A stretch of DNA of 35,677 nucleotides from Gammaproteobacteria bacterium (GTDB lineage: Bacteria; Pseudomonadota; Gammaproteobacteria; Steroidobacterales; Steroidobacteraceae): NCBI GenBank assembly GCA_030040795.1, contig JASHTA010000315.1:1-35677 (forward strand), written 5' to 3'. Positions 7,467 through 15,506 of the stretch are shown here, in pieces. Position 1 is the first letter of the stretch, and each line of letters opens with the position of its first letter. Under the pieces are notes generated by a model that saw only the letters and a program-made list of their open reading frames with translations, did no database searches and was not told the DNA's origin. A program made the translations under genes and the position numbers.

Positions 7467-9863
7467 TCATTCGTAGCGGAGCGCCGCGACCGGCCTGGCG
7501 CGAGCGACGCGGAGCGCGTGCCCCAGAACGGTCGCCCAGGAGATCGCGATCACGGCGGCGCCCGCCGCCAGGAAGCTCGCGGCGCCGAGCTCGATGTGAT
7601 AGGCGAAGCCTGCCAGCCAGCGGTCCATCACGACGTAGCACACCGGCCACGCGAGCAGCTGTGCCCAGAGCACCGGCAGCGTCAGCTGCCTCAGCAGGAG
7701 GCGCAGCACATCGGCTCGTCCCGCGCCCATCGCCTTGCGGATGCCCATCTCCTTGGTGCGCCGCTCGGCGATGGACGAGGCAAGGCCGTACATCCCGGCG
7801 CACGCAAGCAGCAGCGCGATCGCGGAGCAGGCGGAGAAGACAGCGCCATCGGCCTCGAGGTCCGCATAGAGCTCACGGAGCATCTGCGCCACGGGGAAGC
7901 GGCTCACCGGTCGGGAGGGGTCGAGCTGCGCCCAGCGCGCGTCGATCGCCGCGAGCGCCTGGGCTTCCTGCGGCGCGCTCACCTTCACGCTCAGGAGATC
8001 GAACTGCTTGGGGTCGACGTAGAAGACCGTCGCGTCGATCGGAGAGCGGATGGAGCGGGTGGGGAAGTCGGGCACGACGCCGATGATCTCGGACGGTGGG
8101 CCAAATACGTTGACCAGCTCTCCGACGGCCGCTCGGGCCGATGAGAAGCCGAACTTGCGGACTGCCGTCTCGTTGATGACGATCGGCGCGCCGCGCGTCG
8201 AGCTCGTTCCGCCGGGTGCCGCGTCGCCGCCTCGATCTCTCGAGAAGAAGCGCCCCGCGACGGGCTTCAGGCCGTAGAGCTCGAAGAAGTCGAAGTCGAC
8301 GGCCTCGTCGGTGAAGAAGGTCTTCACGCCGCGGCGCACCGTCCCGAAGCTTTTCGTATAGATGTAGCCGAGCGGAGCGCTCGCCGAGCACGCCGCTGAA
8401 ACGACTCCGGGAAGCGTCCGGAACGTGTCGGCGTCCGTCCGTCCGCACGCGCCGTTCACCGCGAAGATCCTCGTGGTATCCAAGCGGCCGACCATTCTCT
8501 CGGCATAAGAGGTCTGATCGAAGACGACGACGATCGCGATGGCGAGGCCGGTGAGCACGGCAAACTGTACGGTGACGAGAGCGCTCCGCACGGCTTCGCC
8601 ACCGGCGCGGGTGGCCCCTCCGCGGAGCGCCGTGACCGGCCGAAAGGACGACAGGATGACGGCTGGATACAATCCAGCCAGCACGCCGACCACGGAGGCG
8701 AAGCCGACGGCCGCCGGAAGGATCGAGGAATCGTGGAGGTAGTCGAATGTCAGACGCGATTGCGAGAGGCGGTTGAACACGGGAAGCAGCAGCTCGGCGA
8801 TACCGAGGGCGACGAGTAAGGCGAGCCCGGTACGGAGCAGGGCCTCGCCGATGAACTGGACGATGAGCGTCCGGCGCGTGGCGCCCACCGCCTTGCGTAT
8901 GCCCACCTCGACATGACGGGCCGCGGCACGAGCGGTCGATAGATTGACGAAGTTGATCGCGGCCGCGAGCAGGATGAGCAGTCCCACCGCCGCGATGGCA
9001 TAGAGGAGGGCCGGGCTGCCGCGAGCCTTCATGGCGCCCTCGGCCGGCGGCAGCCTGTGAATGGCCGCGATCGGCACCACGGAAAAGGAGAATCGCAAGC
9101 CTCCCGCCATTTTGGGCTTGTAGAGCGCCGCGATGAAGTCGTGCAGCGACGCTCGAACCTGGTCGAGCGTGGCCGCCTGCGGCAGCCGGAAGTAGGTATA
9201 AGCGTCCACACTCTTTCCGAACGCCAGCGGCTGGGCGTCGAGCGGGGTAAACGAGGAGAACGAGGCGAGGCTCGAGGCGACGATACCGAAGTTGAGGTGA
9301 GTGTTCGGCGGCAAGTCCTCGATGACGGCTGCGACACGCAGCAGGTGCTTGTCGTCGAGCAGGAGCGTCTGGCCGACCGGATCGTCGCGGCCGAAAAGCT
9401 GCCGCGCGAGCGTGCGGGTGAGGACGATGTCATCGGGTCTGCGCAGCGCTCGAGCGAGATCTCCCGCGACGACCGGGAACCGGAAGATGTCGAAGAACTC
9501 CGGGTCCGCCCAGGACAGCCGCTCGAGCGAGCTCACGGTGCCGACGCGGATACCGTGCCGACTGCCTACGTCGATCCGCGCGATCTGCCGAATCGGCAGG
9601 CGCACCGCGAGCCAGCGCGCAACGTCCGGCGGCGTGACATCGATGGGAACCGGCGCTCCCGCCGGGTCGGCGTACGATGAGGAGATGCGGTAGATGCGCG
9701 CATAGCCGGGGAGGAAATGCTCGTACGTCAAGTCGTTGCGCACGTACAGCGCGGCAATGAGCGCGGCGGCGAGCCCCACCGCGAGCCCGCAAATGCCGAT
9801 GGCCGCATGCAGCTTGTTGCGCGCGAGATTGCGCAGCGCGGCCATGAGGTAGTTGCGAAGCAT
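7467..9863 (-). CDS. MacB/FtsX-type ABC transporter permease (two-module)
   Basis: A protein of 798 residues built as a tandem duplication. It has TM1 (about 19-40), a MacB-like periplasmic core (about 45-280), a first FtsX membrane module (about 283-410, with EVGIRKAVGA), a further helix (about 424-446), a second periplasmic core (to about 665) and a C-terminal FtsX module (about 673-798, with EMGIRKAMGA). The repeated xGIRKAxGA motif is the coupling helix that contacts the ATPase. E. coli MacB has one such module fused to its ATPase; here the ATPase is separate (next upstream gene). The protein likely acts as a mechanotransmission-type exporter with the HlyD-like adaptor; the substrate (peptide, antibiotic or lipid) cannot be told. 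Weak ribosome-binding site. Confidence 0.88.
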   Translation of the reverse strand: MLRNYLMAALRNLARNKLHAAIGICGLAVGLAAALIAALYVRNDLTYEHFLPGYARIYRISSSYADPAGAPVPIDVTPPDVARWLAVRLPIRQIARIDVGSRHGIRVGTVSSLERLSWADPEFFDIFRFPVVAGDLARALRRPDDIVLTRTLARQLFGRDDPVGQTLLLDDKHLLRVAAVIEDLPPNTHLNFGIVASSLASFSSFTPLDAQPLAFGKSVDAYTYFRLPQAATLDQVRASLHDFIAALYKPKMAGGLRFSFSVVPIAAIHRLPPAEGAMKARGSPALLYAIAAVGLLILLAAAINFVNLSTARAAARHVEVGIRKAVGATRRTLIVQFIGEALLRTGLALLVALGIAELLLPVFNRLSQSRLTFDYLHDSSILPAAVGFASVVGVLAGLYPAVILSSFRPVTALRGGATRAGGEAVRSALVTVQFAVLTGLAIAIVVVFDQTSYAERMVGRLDTTRIFAVNGACGRTDADTFRTLPGVVSAACSASAPLGYIYTKSFGTVRRGVKTFFTDEAVDFDFFELYGLKPVAGRFFSRDRGGDAAPGGTSSTRGAPIVINETAVRKFGFSSARAAVGELVNVFGPPSEIIGVVPDFPTRSIRSPIDATVFYVDPKQFDLLSVKVSAPQEAQALAAIDARWAQLDPSRPVSRFPVAQMLRELYADLEADGAVFSACSAIALLLACAGMYGLASSIAERRTKEMGIRKAMGAGRADVLRLLLRQLTLPVLWAQLLAWPVCYVVMDRWLAGFAYHIELGAASFLAAGAAVIAISWATVLGHALRVARARPVAALRYE

Positions 9864-9888
9864 CGCGGCTCGGATTCTTGAGCGCGCG

Positions 9889-10569
9889 CTACGCCGCGAG
9901 CAGCGTCTCGCTCACGACGCGTCCGTCGAGCAGCTTCACGGTGCGCTTGGCGCGCGCGGCGTGCACGAGGGAGTGGGTCACCATCACGACCGTCGTGCCC
10001 GCGGCATTGAGGCCCGCGAGCAGATCCATCACGGCGGCGCCGTTTTCCGTATCGAGGTTGCCCGTCGGCTCGTCGGCCAGGATCAGCTTCGGCTCCGCAA
10101 CCAGGGCACGGGCGATGGCCACGCGCTGCTGTTGGCCTCCGGAGAGCTGCTGCGGCAGGTGGCGAGCGCGATGCGCAATGCCCACCCGTTCGAGGGCCGC
10201 AGCGATACGCCGCTTGCGGTCGCCGCGGGAGACGTGGCGGTAGAGCAGGGCGACCTCAACGTTCTCGGCGACATTGAGATCGTCGATGAGATTGAAGCTC
10301 TGGAAGATGAATCCCACACCCGTACGCCGCAGTGCGGTGAGCCTCTGCTCGGAATACTTCGAGACCTCCTCGCCGAAGAACCAGTAGGCCCCGCCGTCGG
10401 GGCTGTCGAGGAGCCCGAGAATGTTGAGCAGCGTCGACTTGCCGCAGCCGGAGGGTCCCATGATCGCGACGAACTCGCCGGCGGCCACCTCGAGCGATAC
10501 GTCATCGAGCGCGCGGGTCTCGACCTCGGTGGTGCGATAGGTCTTGCGGATGCTTTCGAGCCTCAGCAT
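9889..10569 (-). CDS. MacB/LolD-type ABC transporter ATP-binding protein
   Basis: A protein of 226 residues, the usual length for this family. All ATPase motifs are intact: Walker A GPSGCGKST (38-46), Q-loop Gln90 in FIFQSFNL, signature LSGGQ (142-146), Walker B LILADE with catalytic Glu167, and H-loop His199 in VMVTHS. A good AGGAG site lies 8 nt before the ATG. It sits between the adaptor gene (18 bp upstream) and the permease gene (25 bp downstream), so it energises that permease. It is also the only MacB-class ATPase in the window and is therefore the obvious candidate partner for the orphan FtsX permease at 16407-18890. Confidence 0.93.
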   Translation of the reverse strand: MLRLESIRKTYRTTEVETRALDDVSLEVAAGEFVAIMGPSGCGKSTLLNILGLLDSPDGGAYWFFGEEVSKYSEQRLTALRRTGVGFIFQSFNLIDDLNVAENVEVALLYRHVSRGDRKRRIAAALERVGIAHRARHLPQQLSGGQQQRVAIARALVAEPKLILADEPTGNLDTENGAAVMDLLAGLNAAGTTVVMVTHSLVHAARAKRTVKLLDGRVVSETLLAA

Positions 10570-10587
10570 GTCGTGCTCCTGCCGTTC

Positions 10588-11856
10588 TTACTTCTCAAGA
10601 TCGATCCGATCGATGCGCTCCAGGCCGGAATAGTCGGAGATGATGACCCGGTCGCCGACCGCAAGACCCCCGAGGATCTCGACTTGCTCGGCGTTGCGGC
10701 GACCGAGCTTGATTCGGCGCCGCCGCGCCGAGCGGCCGTCCCGGGTCAGCACGAATGCCCAGTCGCCGCCGGTACGCTCGAGGAAGGCGCCTGCGGGAAG
10801 GACCGTCCCCACCTGGTCGGCGCCGAGCGATAGTCGGCCCTGCACAGTCTGTCCGGGCAGCAGCCCCTTCGGCTCGGCGCCCTGGAACGACAAGTCGATC
10901 GTGAACGTACCGTCCTTCACCTCGGGATAGACGCGGGTCACCTGGGCCGAGAAGGTCTGCTCGCCGATATCGACCTGCGCAGTCTGGCCGACCGCGACGC
11001 GCTGCAAGTAGTACTCGTCCACGTCCGCCGAGAGCTTGTAACCGGTCTGCGGGGTGATCTCGGCGAAGCGCTCGCCGCGATTGCGATTCTCGCCGACTTT
11101 CAGGTCCATCGAGGTGAGCCGACCGGTCACGGGCGCCCGCACCGTGAGGTTGTCGAGCTTGCCGTGCGTGATCTTGAGGTCTTGCTGAAGCTTGTCGATC
11201 TGGCTCTCGATCTCCGGCAGCTGGCGCACGCGCAGCTCCTCCTGCCTCTCGTTGCTCTGCTCTTGCAGGGGCCGCAGCTTCAAGTCGTAATTGAGCTCGT
11301 CCTGCACGGAGTCCAGGGCTTCGACCGGCTCGAGCGTCCGCCCGAGCGCCTTGCGCCGAGCGTAGGAGCGCTGCAGCCGGATGATGTTGTAGTCGATCGT
11401 CGCGAGCGCCTTCTGGTTCGATACTCGATTCTGCTCGAGCTGCGTCTGATAGGACTGGAGCTCCGTGATCGACTCGATCATCCTCGCCTCGCGGTCGAGC
11501 ACGTCGAGCTCGAGCTCCGTATTGCTGAGCTCGACGAGCGGCTGGCCCTTCGTCACCATGTCGCCCGCTTGCGCGAGAATGCGCTCCACGCGGCCGCCCT
11601 CCATCGCATCGAGATAGACCGTTTGAAGTGCCTGGACCGTCGCGTGGAGGGGAACGAAGTCGTGAAACGTCCCCCGCGCCACCGTCGCGACGGTGACATT
11701 GGCGAGCGGCATGCGGACGCTGCGCTCCGCCGTTCCGAAAAGCAGAACGACCGTCGTGAATCCGAGAGCGACGACTGCCGCACCGACACCGAGCTGTATC
11801 ACGTGGCGCTTGCGCCACCACGGCAGCGAGATCGGCCGATCCATCGCGAAGCTCAT
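10588..11856 (-). CDS. HlyD-family periplasmic adaptor of the MacB-type exporter
   Basis: A protein of 422 residues when read from the ATG at 11856, which has GGAAGA about 8 nt upstream; a longer frame continues upstream without a better start. It has one membrane helix (about 19-41), a lipoyl-like half motif (EGGRVERILAQAGDMVTKGQ, about 86-105), a long antiparallel coiled coil (about 115-225), the second lipoyl half (VRAPVTGRLTSMDLKVGE), and beta-barrel and membrane-proximal domains. This is the layout of adaptors that join an inner-membrane exporter to an outer-membrane channel; no channel gene is in this operon, so a TolC-like protein encoded elsewhere is implied. It is the first gene of adaptor-ATPase-permease-6725 and is divergent from the response regulator. 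Confidence 0.88.
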   Translation of the reverse strand: MSFAMDRPISLPWWRKRHVIQLGVGAAVVALGFTTVVLLFGTAERSVRMPLANVTVATVARGTFHDFVPLHATVQALQTVYLDAMEGGRVERILAQAGDMVTKGQPLVELSNTELELDVLDREARMIESITELQSYQTQLEQNRVSNQKALATIDYNIIRLQRSYARRKALGRTLEPVEALDSVQDELNYDLKLRPLQEQSNERQEELRVRQLPEIESQIDKLQQDLKITHGKLDNLTVRAPVTGRLTSMDLKVGENRNRGERFAEITPQTGYKLSADVDEYYLQRVAVGQTAQVDIGEQTFSAQVTRVYPEVKDGTFTIDLSFQGAEPKGLLPGQTVQGRLSLGADQVGTVLPAGAFLERTGGDWAFVLTRDGRSARRRRIKLGRRNAEQVEILGGLAVGDRVIISDYSGLERIDRIDLEK

Positions 11857-11876
11857 TGCAGTCTTCCGCGCGCCAT
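11853..11876 (-). CDS. Possible 7-codon leader peptide coupled to the HlyD adaptor gene
   Basis: ATG at 11876 opens a seven-codon frame (MARGRLQ) whose TGA overlaps the adaptor ATG (ATGA). The leader ATG sits 7 nt after the TACACT hexamer of the shared 14-bp element, exactly where the orphan permease has its GTG. It could be translated from a leaderless transcript and couple translation to the adaptor. No peptide evidence is possible from sequence. Confidence 0.3.
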   Translation of the reverse strand: MARGRLQ

Positions 11877-11880
11877 CCCA

Positions 11881-11894
11881 CGCAGTGTAAGTCA
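11881..11894 (-). promoter_or_regulatory. 14-bp element upstream of HlyD operon (copy 1)
   Basis: On the - strand this reads TGACTTACACTGCG and is identical to 18895-18908. TACACT within it is a 4/6 match to the -10 consensus. It could be a core promoter or a binding site for the adjacent response regulator. Confidence 0.5.
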
Positions 11895-11944
11895 CCAAGC
11901 CGTCCGCAAGAACGGTATATAAATCAGTTAGATACGCCGATTCG

Positions 11945-11967
11945 AAGCCTCTCGATGGCCGAGGCTT
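11945..11967. repeat. Inverted repeat AAGCCTC-N9-GAGGCTT
   Basis: A perfect 7-bp dyad with a 9-nt spacer, near the centre of the divergent region. It is a candidate operator for the Fis-type response regulator; a hairpin role is less likely so far from either start. Confidence 0.5.
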
Positions 11968-12024
11968 GTCCGGAATCGAACACCCTCTGAGCCCCGCGCA
12001 GCGCAGGCGGCCGCCCCGCAAATG

Positions 12025-12055
12025 CGAGTGCGTGGTGATGGTTGTCACGCGCTCG
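12025..12055. repeat. Stem-loop just upstream of the response regulator start
   Basis: CGAGTGCGTG and CACGCGCTCG pair over 10 bp with one G-U wobble around an 11-nt loop, ending 22 nt before the ATG at 12078. It could be an operator or a 5'-leader hairpin. No clear Shine-Dalgarno lies between it and the start. Confidence 0.45.
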
Positions 12056-12077
12056 GCGGGGGTCGTACGCTCGTCGA

Positions 12078-12620
12078 ATGGACGGCATCGCGGTTCTTGT
12101 CGTGGAGGATGATCCGGATGTTCGCCGCTCCGCGCGCGTCGCGCTCGCTCCTCATACGGAGCGCGTGGAGGAAGTCGAGTCGGCTGCGGAGCTGGAGAGC
12201 GTTCTCGCTGCCGGCGCCTTCAACGTCGTGCTGCTGGATATGAATTTCGTCGCCGGCGAGCGCAGTGGCGCGGCGGGTCTCGATGCGCTCGGCCGCATCC
12301 GGAGCTTCGATCCGACGATCGCCGTCGTGTTGATGACGGCCTACGGCGGTGTCACTCTCGCGGTGGACTCGCTCAAGCGGGGCGCGGCCGACTTCGTTCT
12401 GAAGCCCTGGCGCAACGACAAGCTCGTAGCGGCAATCGGGGCCGCTGCGGAGGTCACCCGCTCGCGGCGTGCGACGGAGACGCTGCAGCTCGCGGCGCTC
12501 GAGCGGAGCGCCATCGAGCGTGCGCTCGCGCGCTTCCAGGGAAACATCTCCTCGGCGGCTTCGGCGCTCGGCTTGAGCCGCGCGGCCCTCTATCGGCGCA
12601 TGGCGAAGCATGGACTCTAG
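12078..12620 (+). CDS. Response regulator: receiver plus Fis-type HTH, no AAA+ domain
   Basis: A protein of 180 residues from the ATG at 12078 (the frame extends upstream to a TTG at 12042, which has no receiver homology). The receiver domain has the acidic pair at 11-12, phospho-acceptor Asp54 in VVLLDMNF, Thr87 and Lys109. A linker of about 25 residues leads to a Fis/NtrC-type helix-turn-helix (GNISSAASALGLSRAALYRR, about 152-171). NtrC-class regulators carry a sigma-54 AAA+ domain between these parts; it is absent here, giving a PrrA/RegA/ActR-like layout. The HTH itself looks like the NtrC-type end. Its stop overlaps the kinase start by 11 bp. It likely controls the divergent export operon. 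Confidence 0.85.
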   Translation: MDGIAVLVVEDDPDVRRSARVALAPHTERVEEVESAAELESVLAAGAFNVVLLDMNFVAGERSGAAGLDALGRIRSFDPTIAVVLMTAYGGVTLAVDSLKRGAADFVLKPWRNDKLVAAIGAAAEVTRSRRATETLQLAALERSAIERALARFQGNISSAASALGLSRAALYRRMAKHGL

Positions 12621-14055
12621 TCTCGCCGGCACGAACCGGCTCGCGCTCGCCGTGGCCTGGCGAGCTCTCCTCATCGGGGCGCTCGCGTTTCTCGTCTTTC
12701 GCATTCTCACCGGCACTCACCTCTACGCCACCGCATTGCTCGTCCTCGTTGTCGCAGGCCTCATCGCCGCGGATCTGTCGCAGGTCATCGGCAGGATCGT
12801 GAGAAGCGCGGAGCGCGACCTGGAGAGGCTGGTGGCTGCGGTCAGCGATTCGCCGGCCGGGACCGGAGCGAGCCCATACCCGGGACAATCGGCTCGCCCC
12901 TTCGATCAGGCTGCAGCCCTTCTCACTGCAGCGCGCATGGAAAGGCAGGTGCAGCTCGAGTACGTCCAGACGTTGCTCGATACCGTCGCGGCGGCATTGA
13001 TCGTCGTCGAGCCGGACGGGCGCGTGACTTTTGCAAACCGCGTTGCCCGTGCTCTGAGCGCCGGACCGGCTCAGCGGCTCGGCGATGTGCCGGCGATCGG
13101 AGACTCCGCCGCCCCCGCTCTGCTCGCCCTTCGCGCGGGAGCTCGGGAGATCATCTCGACGGCTGACGGCCAACGGATGTTCGTCTCGGTCTCGCACTTT
13201 ACGATTCCCGGGCGCGAGCCGCGGCGGCTCATCGCTCTGCAACGTATCGCGGGCGATCTCGATGCCGTGGAGCTGAAAGCCTGGCAAGACATGGCGCATG
13301 TGCTCGCGCACGAGATGATGAACTCGCTCACGCCCATCGCATCTCTGTCCGAGAGTCTGGAGGTCTTGCTCAAGACGGCCGAGCGCGCGGGGCCGGCCGA
13401 TGTCGCGCACACCAATGAGGATCTCGTCACGGCGCTCGAGGCCATCAAGCGGCGCAGTCTCGGTCTCATGGATTTCGTCGAGCGCTATCGGGCCGTCGCG
13501 GAGCTTCCGCGTCCGAGACTGCAACAGGTGCAGATGCACGCGCTGGTGCGTGCAGTGAGCCACCTCATGGGCGCAAGGCTCGACCAAAGCGGTGTCGACT
13601 ACCGCATCCTCGTGGAACCCGAGGATCTCTGCGCGGATGCCGATCCGCAGCTTCTGGAGCAGGCCCTCATCAACTTGCTGCGCAACGCGGCGGACGCGGT
13701 CGCGGGAGTCGAGAAGCCTCGCATAGAGGTCTCCTGCCGCGCGCGCGACGAGCAGGTGGCGATCGAGGTCTCGGACAACGGCATGGGCGTGCCGGAGGAC
13801 CAGCGCGATCAAATCTTCGTGCCGTTCTTCACGACGAAGGCCGGCGGCTCCGGCATCGGATTGAATCTGGCGCGCCAGATCGCGCTGAGCCACGGCGGGC
13901 GGCTCGAGCTCCGCGCGAATCCTCTGCGGGGATGCGTGTTCACGTTGCTGCTGCCGGCCGCGCGGCCGGTGGCGAGGGGAGGGCAGGAGCTGACAGGCAT
14001 GGCGGAGGCGGCTCCAAGGGCAACTGGCGCGGGCATTCTCCCTTCCCCCTTGTAA
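12610..14055 (+). CDS. PAS-containing sensor histidine kinase
   Basis: A protein of 481 residues starting inside the end of the response-regulator gene, so coupled to it. There are two N-terminal helices (about 14-32 and 37-55) with only a very short loop between them, so sensing is probably within the membrane or by the PAS-like domain (about 115-205, DGRVTFANRVARALS). The phospho-acceptor is His234 in HEMMNSLTPI. The ATPase has the N box LINLLRNAADAV (about 354-365), G1 SDNGMGVP, F box FVPFFTTK and G2 GSGIGLNLA. The HEMxNSLTPI box is typical of NtrB/NtrY-like kinases found beside MacB exporters in Xanthomonas-like bacteria and Bacteroidetes (from memory). Confidence 0.88.
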   Translation: MDSSLAGTNRLALAVAWRALLIGALAFLVFRILTGTHLYATALLVLVVAGLIAADLSQVIGRIVRSAERDLERLVAAVSDSPAGTGASPYPGQSARPFDQAAALLTAARMERQVQLEYVQTLLDTVAAALIVVEPDGRVTFANRVARALSAGPAQRLGDVPAIGDSAAPALLALRAGAREIISTADGQRMFVSVSHFTIPGREPRRLIALQRIAGDLDAVELKAWQDMAHVLAHEMMNSLTPIASLSESLEVLLKTAERAGPADVAHTNEDLVTALEAIKRRSLGLMDFVERYRAVAELPRPRLQQVQMHALVRAVSHLMGARLDQSGVDYRILVEPEDLCADADPQLLEQALINLLRNAADAVAGVEKPRIEVSCRARDEQVAIEVSDNGMGVPEDQRDQIFVPFFTTKAGGSGIGLNLARQIALSHGGRLELRANPLRGCVFTLLLPAARPVARGGQELTGMAEAAPRATGAGILPSPL

Positions 14056-14099
14056 AGCGGGTAGGGCGTATGTTATATCTTACGATATGTTTTACGATA
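14050..14099 (+). promoter_or_regulatory. PadR autoregulatory promoter/operator overlapping its start codon
   Basis: TTACGATA occurs twice, at 14080-14087 and 14092-14099, a 12-bp-spaced direct repeat. ATATC-TTAC-GATAT (14075-14088) is an inverted repeat. The ATG at 14087 lies within both. A TTGTAA (-35-like, 14050) and TATATC (-10-like, 14074) are 18 bp apart and place the transcription start at or next to the ATG. This AT-rich patch stands out in GC-rich DNA. PadR/YqjI regulators are known to bind AT-rich dyads at their own promoters. Confidence 0.6.
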
Positions 14100-14752
14100 A
14101 TGACTTCTCTCATCGGGACCCCTCCTGGATCTACTGGATGGGGCGGCATCACGGCGGCCGGGGCTTCGGGCATTCCGCGGGCGGATTCATGGGCGGGTTC
14201 GGGTTCGGGCGGGGCGGCATGCACTTTCGCACGGGGCGCAAGCTCGCCGCTGCGGACCTGCAGCTCGTCATCCTGGCGCTGCTCGCGGACAGGCCGAGCC
14301 ACGGCTACGAGCTCATCAAAGCGGTGGAGGAGCGATCTGGCGGCTTCTACAGCCCGAGCCCGGGGGTCATCTATCCGGCCCTCACGTACCTCGAGGAGAT
14401 CGGCCACGTGACCGTGGAGCCCGAAGGCACGAAGAAGCTCTACCACCTCACCGAGGCAGGCCGCGAGCATCTCGCGCAGCATCGCGCGACGGTCGACGCC
14501 ATGCTGGCCGAGCTGGAGCGCATCGGTCGCAAGATGGAGCATGTCCGCCGGGTCTTCACCGGCGAGGCGCGCGCGGGCGAGGAACGGGGGGGCGAGGACG
14601 AGGGTTTCGATCCCCGCCGCTCGAGAGAGCTGCACGCCGCGCGTCATGCTCTGAAGATGGCGCTGTTCGAGAAGCGAGGGAGCTCGCGCGAAGAGGTGAA
14701 GCGGATTGCGGAGATCCTCAAGCGCGCCGCCGAGGAGATCCGCGGCAAGTGA
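14087..14752 (+). CDS. PadR family transcriptional regulator, YqjI-like
   Basis: A protein of 221 residues. The N-terminal 50 residues are Gly/His/Phe-rich (HHGGRGFGH, His at 9, 21, 22, 29 and 46). The winged helix spans about 58-128 with the PadR signature SHGYELIKAVEE, SPSPGVIYPALTYLEE and KKLYHLTEAGREHL. The C-terminal part (about 165-221) is helical and charged, as in PadR dimerisation domains. E. coli YqjI has a metal-binding His/Cys-rich N-terminal extension before the same domain; here histidines but no cysteines are present, so metal sensing is possible but unproven. The start codon has no Shine-Dalgarno and overlaps the operator, suggesting a leaderless transcript. Two methyltransferases follow and are its likely operon partners. 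Confidence 0.88.
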   Translation: MFYDNDFSHRDPSWIYWMGRHHGGRGFGHSAGGFMGGFGFGRGGMHFRTGRKLAAADLQLVILALLADRPSHGYELIKAVEERSGGFYSPSPGVIYPALTYLEEIGHVTVEPEGTKKLYHLTEAGREHLAQHRATVDAMLAELERIGRKMEHVRRVFTGEARAGEERGGEDEGFDPRRSRELHAARHALKMALFEKRGSSREEVKRIAEILKRAAEEIRGK

Positions 14753-14805
14753 GCTCGCATCCTCGGCGGCCGATGCAAGCTCACGGTACAGGAGTCGATT
14801 CGAGA

Positions 14806-15447
14806 ATGTCCCAGCCCGCAGGTCCGATCCTCGATTCCCGGGTGAACTCAGTCATCGCCCGGATGCAGGCTGCGCGAAACTATCCGTCGAACGGCGGTCC
14901 GCGCCGCAACCGGGAGGCCCGCGATCCCAATTTGTATGCGGAGTACGGCTTCTCGATCTATCCCGAGCAGGGCGACCTCATCTATCTGCTGTGCCGGGCG
15001 CAGCGCGCCACGCGAGTCGTCGAGTTCGCGACCTCGCTCGGCTTCTCGACCCTGTATTTCGCGGCCGCCGTCAGGGACAATGGCGGCGGAATCGTCATCG
15101 GCTCCGAGCTCGTGCCGCAGAAGGTTCAGGCCGCGCGGCGCAATCTCGCGGACGCCGGGCTTGCGGACTACGCGCAGATCCGTCAAGGAGATGCGCGCGA
15201 GACGCTGCGGGACCTCGGCGGACCGGCTGATTTCGTGCTGATAGACGGGTGGCCTGGCGATGACGGACCGTCGCTTGCGCTTCAGGTGATGAGGATCGTC
15301 GCGCCCCAGGTGCGCACCGGCGGTCTCGTCATGAACGACAACGCGGAGGACGACTACCTGGAATATGTGCGCAATCCCGCGAACGGCTTTCGCTCGCTGT
15401 CGCTGCCGCTCAAGGGCGGGACCGAGCTCTCCGTGAAAGTGGCCTGA
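14806..15447 (+). CDS. SAM-dependent O-methyltransferase (class I), copy 1
   Basis: A protein of 213 residues read from the ATG at 14806, with AGGAG 11 nt upstream. A GTG at 14749 overlapping the PadR stop would add 19 residues and cannot be excluded. It has a Rossmann methyltransferase fold: motif I VVEFATSLGFS (about 72-82, with Ala where the family often has the first Gly), IVIGSELVPQKVQAARRNL (acidic ribose-binding position), RQGDARETL, FVLIDGWPGDD (metal/substrate region) and GLVMNDN. Relatives include YrrM/caffeoyl-CoA O-methyltransferase-like enzymes that methylate catechol-like hydroxyls. The substrate is unknown. It is a paralogue of the next gene. Confidence 0.82.
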   Translation: MSQPAGPILDSRVNSVIARMQAARNYPSNGGPRRNREARDPNLYAEYGFSIYPEQGDLIYLLCRAQRATRVVEFATSLGFSTLYFAAAVRDNGGGIVIGSELVPQKVQAARRNLADAGLADYAQIRQGDARETLRDLGGPADFVLIDGWPGDDGPSLALQVMRIVAPQVRTGGLVMNDNAEDDYLEYVRNPANGFRSLSLPLKGGTELSVKVA

Positions 15448-15506
15448 GCGCCGGATTGACTGCCGCGGGCCCATTGACCGACCAACGTTACCGCAAGATC
15501 AGATCC

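Larger units (their letters stand above)
11857..12077. promoter_or_regulatory. Divergent control region between the HlyD operon and the RR/HK genes
   Basis: This 221-bp region holds the 14-bp element, an AT-rich island (GGTATATAAATCAG, about 11914-11927) unlike the GC-rich surroundings, a 7-bp inverted repeat at 11945-11967 and a longer stem-loop at 12025-12055. The layout fits a region in which the response regulator controls the exporter operon and perhaps itself. Confidence 0.5.

Noticed and set aside
11857-12077. Sigma-54 promoter for the exporter operon
   Set aside because: I found no GG-N10-GC element with the usual flanks, and the regulator has no AAA+ domain.
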